64,000 nucleotides of DNA from Pseudomonas sp. WS 5079 (lineage in GTDB: Bacteria; Pseudomonadota; Gammaproteobacteria; Pseudomonadales; Pseudomonadaceae), in assembly GCF_012985465.1 (NCBI RefSeq), contig NZ_JAAQWN010000012.1, positions 1 through 64,000 on the forward strand. The letters are read 5' to 3'. The notes under the pieces are model-generated. The model worked only from the letters and a program-made list of their open reading frames with translations. It did not search any database and was not told the origin of the DNA. Position 1 is the first letter of the stretch. Every line of letters begins with the position of its first letter. This document shows, one piece after another, positions 61,803 to 64,000 of this stretch. Both the position numbers and the translations under genes were made by a program.

Positions 61803-62989
61803 GCCGCCTACAGCAAGTGACCGTGCTGGGAGCAACCGGCTCGGTCGGGTTGAGCACGCTGGATGTGATTGCCCGTCACCCTGAGCGCTATCAGGTATTC
61901 GCCCTGACCGGCTTCAGCCGCTTGAGCGAGCTGTTGGCGTTGTGCGTGCGGCATGTGCCGCAGTTCGCGGTGGTGCCGGATGCAACTGCCGCCCGTGGTT
62001 TGCAGGACGACCTGCGGGCTGCGGGCCTGTCGACCGAGGTATTGGTCGGCGAGGGGGGCTTGTGTCAGGTGTCCGCCGCCTCTGAAGTGGATACTGTGGT
62101 CGCCGCCATCGTCGGCGCTGCTGGCTTGCGTCCAACCCTCGCAGCGGTTGATGCGGGCAAAAAAATCCTGTTGGCCAATAAAGAAGCGCTGGTGATGTCC
62201 GGTGCGCTGTTTATGCAGGCTGTGCGCAAGAGCGGCGCGGTGCTGTTGCCGCTGGACAGCGAACACAATGCGATTTTCCAGTGCATGCCGGGCGATTTTG
62301 CCCGCGGCCTGAGCCAGGTGGGCGTACGGCGTATCTTGCTGACCGCCTCCGGTGGCCCGTTCCGCCAGACCCCATTGGCCGAGTTGGAGCACGTTTCTCC
62401 CGATCAGGCCTGCGCCCATCCCAATTGGTCGATGGGGCGCAAGATCTCGGTGGATTCGGCGAGCATGATGAACAAGGGGCTCGAGCTGATCGAAGCCTGT
62501 TGGCTGTTTGATGCTCGGGCCGAGCAGGTCGAGGTGGTGATTCATCCGCAAAGCGTGATTCATTCCCTGGTCGACTATGTGGATGGTTCGGTGTTGGCCC
62601 AGTTGGGCAACCCGGACATGCGTACGCCAATCGCCAATGCCCTGGCCTGGCCCGAGCGGATCGATTCGGGGGTTGCACCCCTGGACCTGTTCGCCATCGC
62701 ACGCCTGGATTTCGAAGCGCCGGATGACCAGCGCTTCCCCTGCCTGCGCCTGGCGCGTGAGGCGGCAGAGGCGGGCAACAGCGCTCCGGCTATGTTGAAT
62801 GCGGCCAACGAGGTCGCGGTTGCTGCGTTTCTTGATCGGCGCATCCGCTTTCCACAGATCGCGAGTATCATCGAGGAAATTTTGAGTCTCGAGCCGGTGG
62901 TTGCCGTAAATGATTTGGGCGCCGTATTCGAGGCGGATGCCAAGGCCCGGGTCTTGGCCGAGCAATGGTTGAAACGCCACGCAGGTTAG
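61799..62989 (+). CDS. dxr: 1-deoxy-D-xylulose 5-phosphate reductoisomerase
   Basis: A 396-residue MEP-pathway enzyme (isoprenoid precursor). The NADPH site is GATGSVGLSTLDV (~10-22). Metal/substrate motifs LDSEHNAIFQC (~150) and SMGRKISVDSASMMNKGLE (~215) are present. The GTG at 61799 overlaps the cdsA stop (GTGA), giving a length matching E. coli Dxr (398); a GTG at 61784 is less likely. Confidence 0.95.
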   Translation: MSRLQQVTVLGATGSVGLSTLDVIARHPERYQVFALTGFSRLSELLALCVRHVPQFAVVPDATAARGLQDDLRAAGLSTEVLVGEGGLCQVSAASEVDTVVAAIVGAAGLRPTLAAVDAGKKILLANKEALVMSGALFMQAVRKSGAVLLPLDSEHNAIFQCMPGDFARGLSQVGVRRILLTASGGPFRQTPLAELEHVSPDQACAHPNWSMGRKISVDSASMMNKGLELIEACWLFDARAEQVEVVIHPQSVIHSLVDYVDGSVLAQLGNPDMRTPIANALAWPERIDSGVAPLDLFAIARLDFEAPDDQRFPCLRLAREAAEAGNSAPAMLNAANEVAVAAFLDRRIRFPQIASIIEEILSLEPVVAVNDLGAVFEADAKARVLAEQWLKRHAG

Positions 62990-63024
62990 TCGGCAGGCGC
63001 GGGATTGGAATGCGGAGAGATTAG

Positions 63025-64000
63025 ATGAGTGCGCTCTACATGATTGTCGGCACCCTGGTTGCTCTGGGTGTGCTGGTCACTTTTCACGAATTTGGTCATT
63101 TCTGGGTGGCGCGCCGTTGTGGCGTCAAGGTCCTGCGTTTTTCCGTGGGTTTTGGCATGCCGCTGCTGCGCTGGCACGACCGCAAGGGCACCGAATTCGT
63201 GATCGCCGCCATTCCCCTGGGTGGCTACGTCAAGATGCTCGACGAGCGCGAAGGCGAAGTGCCGGCTGATCAACTGGACCAATCTTTCAATCGCAAGACC
63301 GTTCGTCAGCGTATTGCCATCGTGGCGGCTGGCCCGATCGCCAACTTCCTGTTGGCCATGGTGTTTTTCTGGGTCCTGGCAATGCTGGGCAGCCAGCAGG
63401 TGCGCCCGGTTATCGGTGCGGTGGAGGCGGGCAGCATTGCAGCCAAGGCTGGTTTGAGCGCCGGGCAGGAAATTGTTGCTATTGATGGTGAACCGACTAC
63501 AGGCTGGGGGGCGGTCAATCTGCAGTTGGTTCGCCGCCTGGGTGAGAGTGGCACCGTACAGCTGGTGGTGCGCGAGCAGGACTCCACGGCCGAGACGCCG
63601 CGCGAGCTGGTACTGGACAAGTGGCTCAAGGGCGCTGACGAGCCTGACCCGATCAAATCCCTGGGGATTCGCCCATGGCGTCCGGCGCTGCCGCCGGTAC
63701 TGGCGGAGCTCGATCCCAAGGGGCCGGCCCAGGCTGCCGGCCTGAAGACCGGTGATCGTTTGCTGGCCCTTGATGGTCAGGCGCTGGGCGACTGGCAGCA
63801 AGTGGTTGATCTGGTTCGTGTACGTCCTGATACGAAAATTGTGCTGAAAGTTGAGCGCGACGGTGCTCAAATCGACGTCCCTGTTACCCTTGCGGTGCGC
63901 GGAGAGGCCAAGGCGGCCGGCGGGTATCTGGGGGCGGGGGTCAAAGGTGTCGAATGGCCGCCATCGATGGTGCGCGAGGTCAGCTTCGGGCCGTTGGCGG
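63025..64000 (+). CDS. rseP: RIP metalloprotease RseP (partial, cut by window end)
   Basis: The first 325 codons of an intramembrane site-2 protease. HEFGHFWVARRCGVKVLRF has the HExxH zinc motif in TM1. VAAGPIANFLLAMVFF is the second TM region. Two PDZ domains follow (residues ~110-190 and ~215-300). RseP cleaves the anti-sigma factor MucA/RseA, releasing AlgU. The 3' part with the last TMs lies beyond 64000. GGAGAG lies 6-9 nt before the ATG. Confidence 0.95.
   Translation, partial: MSALYMIVGTLVALGVLVTFHEFGHFWVARRCGVKVLRFSVGFGMPLLRWHDRKGTEFVIAAIPLGGYVKMLDEREGEVPADQLDQSFNRKTVRQRIAIVAAGPIANFLLAMVFFWVLAMLGSQQVRPVIGAVEAGSIAAKAGLSAGQEIVAIDGEPTTGWGAVNLQLVRRLGESGTVQLVVREQDSTAETPRELVLDKWLKGADEPDPIKSLGIRPWRPALPPVLAELDPKGPAQAAGLKTGDRLLALDGQALGDWQQVVDLVRVRPDTKIVLKVERDGAQIDVPVTLAVRGEAKAAGGYLGAGVKGVEWPPSMVREVSFGPLA

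Overview
This is a 64 kb stretch of chromosome from a member of the Pseudomonas fluorescens group. Gene content and order match a Pseudomonas core chromosome: a complete wsp chemosensory operon followed by prfB and lysS; then ppc, adk, tsaB, rsmJ, a mexJK-like pump and plsB; then dapE next to ndvB; and finally glnD, map, rpsB, tsf, pyrH, frr, uppS, cdsA, dxr and rseP. The DNA is GC-rich and carries many copies of the REP family typical of fluorescent pseudomonads (GTAGGAGC / GTGGGAGC followed by GGCTTGCC). I see no tRNA, rRNA, insertion sequence, prophage or CRISPR array.

Layout. 1-600: composite dispersed repeats without a convincing gene. 602-9917: a TerB/DUF533 protein, then wspA-F and wspR (surface sensing to cyclic-di-GMP). 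10153-12858: prfB, with its programmed +1 frameshift, and lysS. 12967-16955: TetR regulator, lipoprotein, QEGLA-motif metallopeptidase-like protein, alpha/beta hydrolase and a small membrane protein. 17055-19353: a glycine-rich small protein, the lptF lipoprotein pair and a small conserved protein. 19538-28415: ppc, adk, tsaB, several small conserved genes and rsmJ. 28510-33413: TetR regulator divergent from an RND pump. 33552-37475: a 60-residue peptide, two envelope proteins and plsB. 37655-40518: cold-shock protein, an expanded REP array, rlmA and dapE. 40761-46104: ndvB, tcdA, csdE and csdA. 46175-48363: dapD, an ArsC-like protein and a HigBA-type toxin/antitoxin pair. 48556-51439: CPA1 antiporter, then a two-gene accessory operon encoding a metzincin protease. 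51632-64000: dapC, glnD, map, rpsB-tsf, pyrH-frr-uppS-cdsA-dxr and the start of rseP.

The most interesting signal is a set of three promoters of the HrpL/RspL type (GGAAC[C/T], 15-16 nt, CCAC) at 16973-17000, 33441-33469 and 51500-51527 (minus). Each lies 55-85 nt upstream of genes that do not look like core housekeeping genes: a Gly-rich, Cys-free, harpin-like 103-residue protein; a 60-residue Gly/hydrophobic-basic peptide; and a lower-GC operon of a Ser/Thr/Pro-rich protein plus a metzincin without an export signal. I infer a dispersed type III secretion (RspL/HrpL) regulon with candidate harpin and effector genes. No hrpL/rspL or secretion gene lies in the window. A different ECF sigma factor such as AlgU also recognises a GAAC -35, so this stays a hypothesis.

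Functional links among the other genes: WspA-F controls WspR; dapE, dapD and dapC are three separate loci of the succinylase branch of lysine/diaminopimelate synthesis; csdA-csdE face tcdA, the sulfur-relay and tRNA ct6A-forming set; plsB, cdsA, uppS and dxr serve phospholipid and isoprenoid precursor supply.
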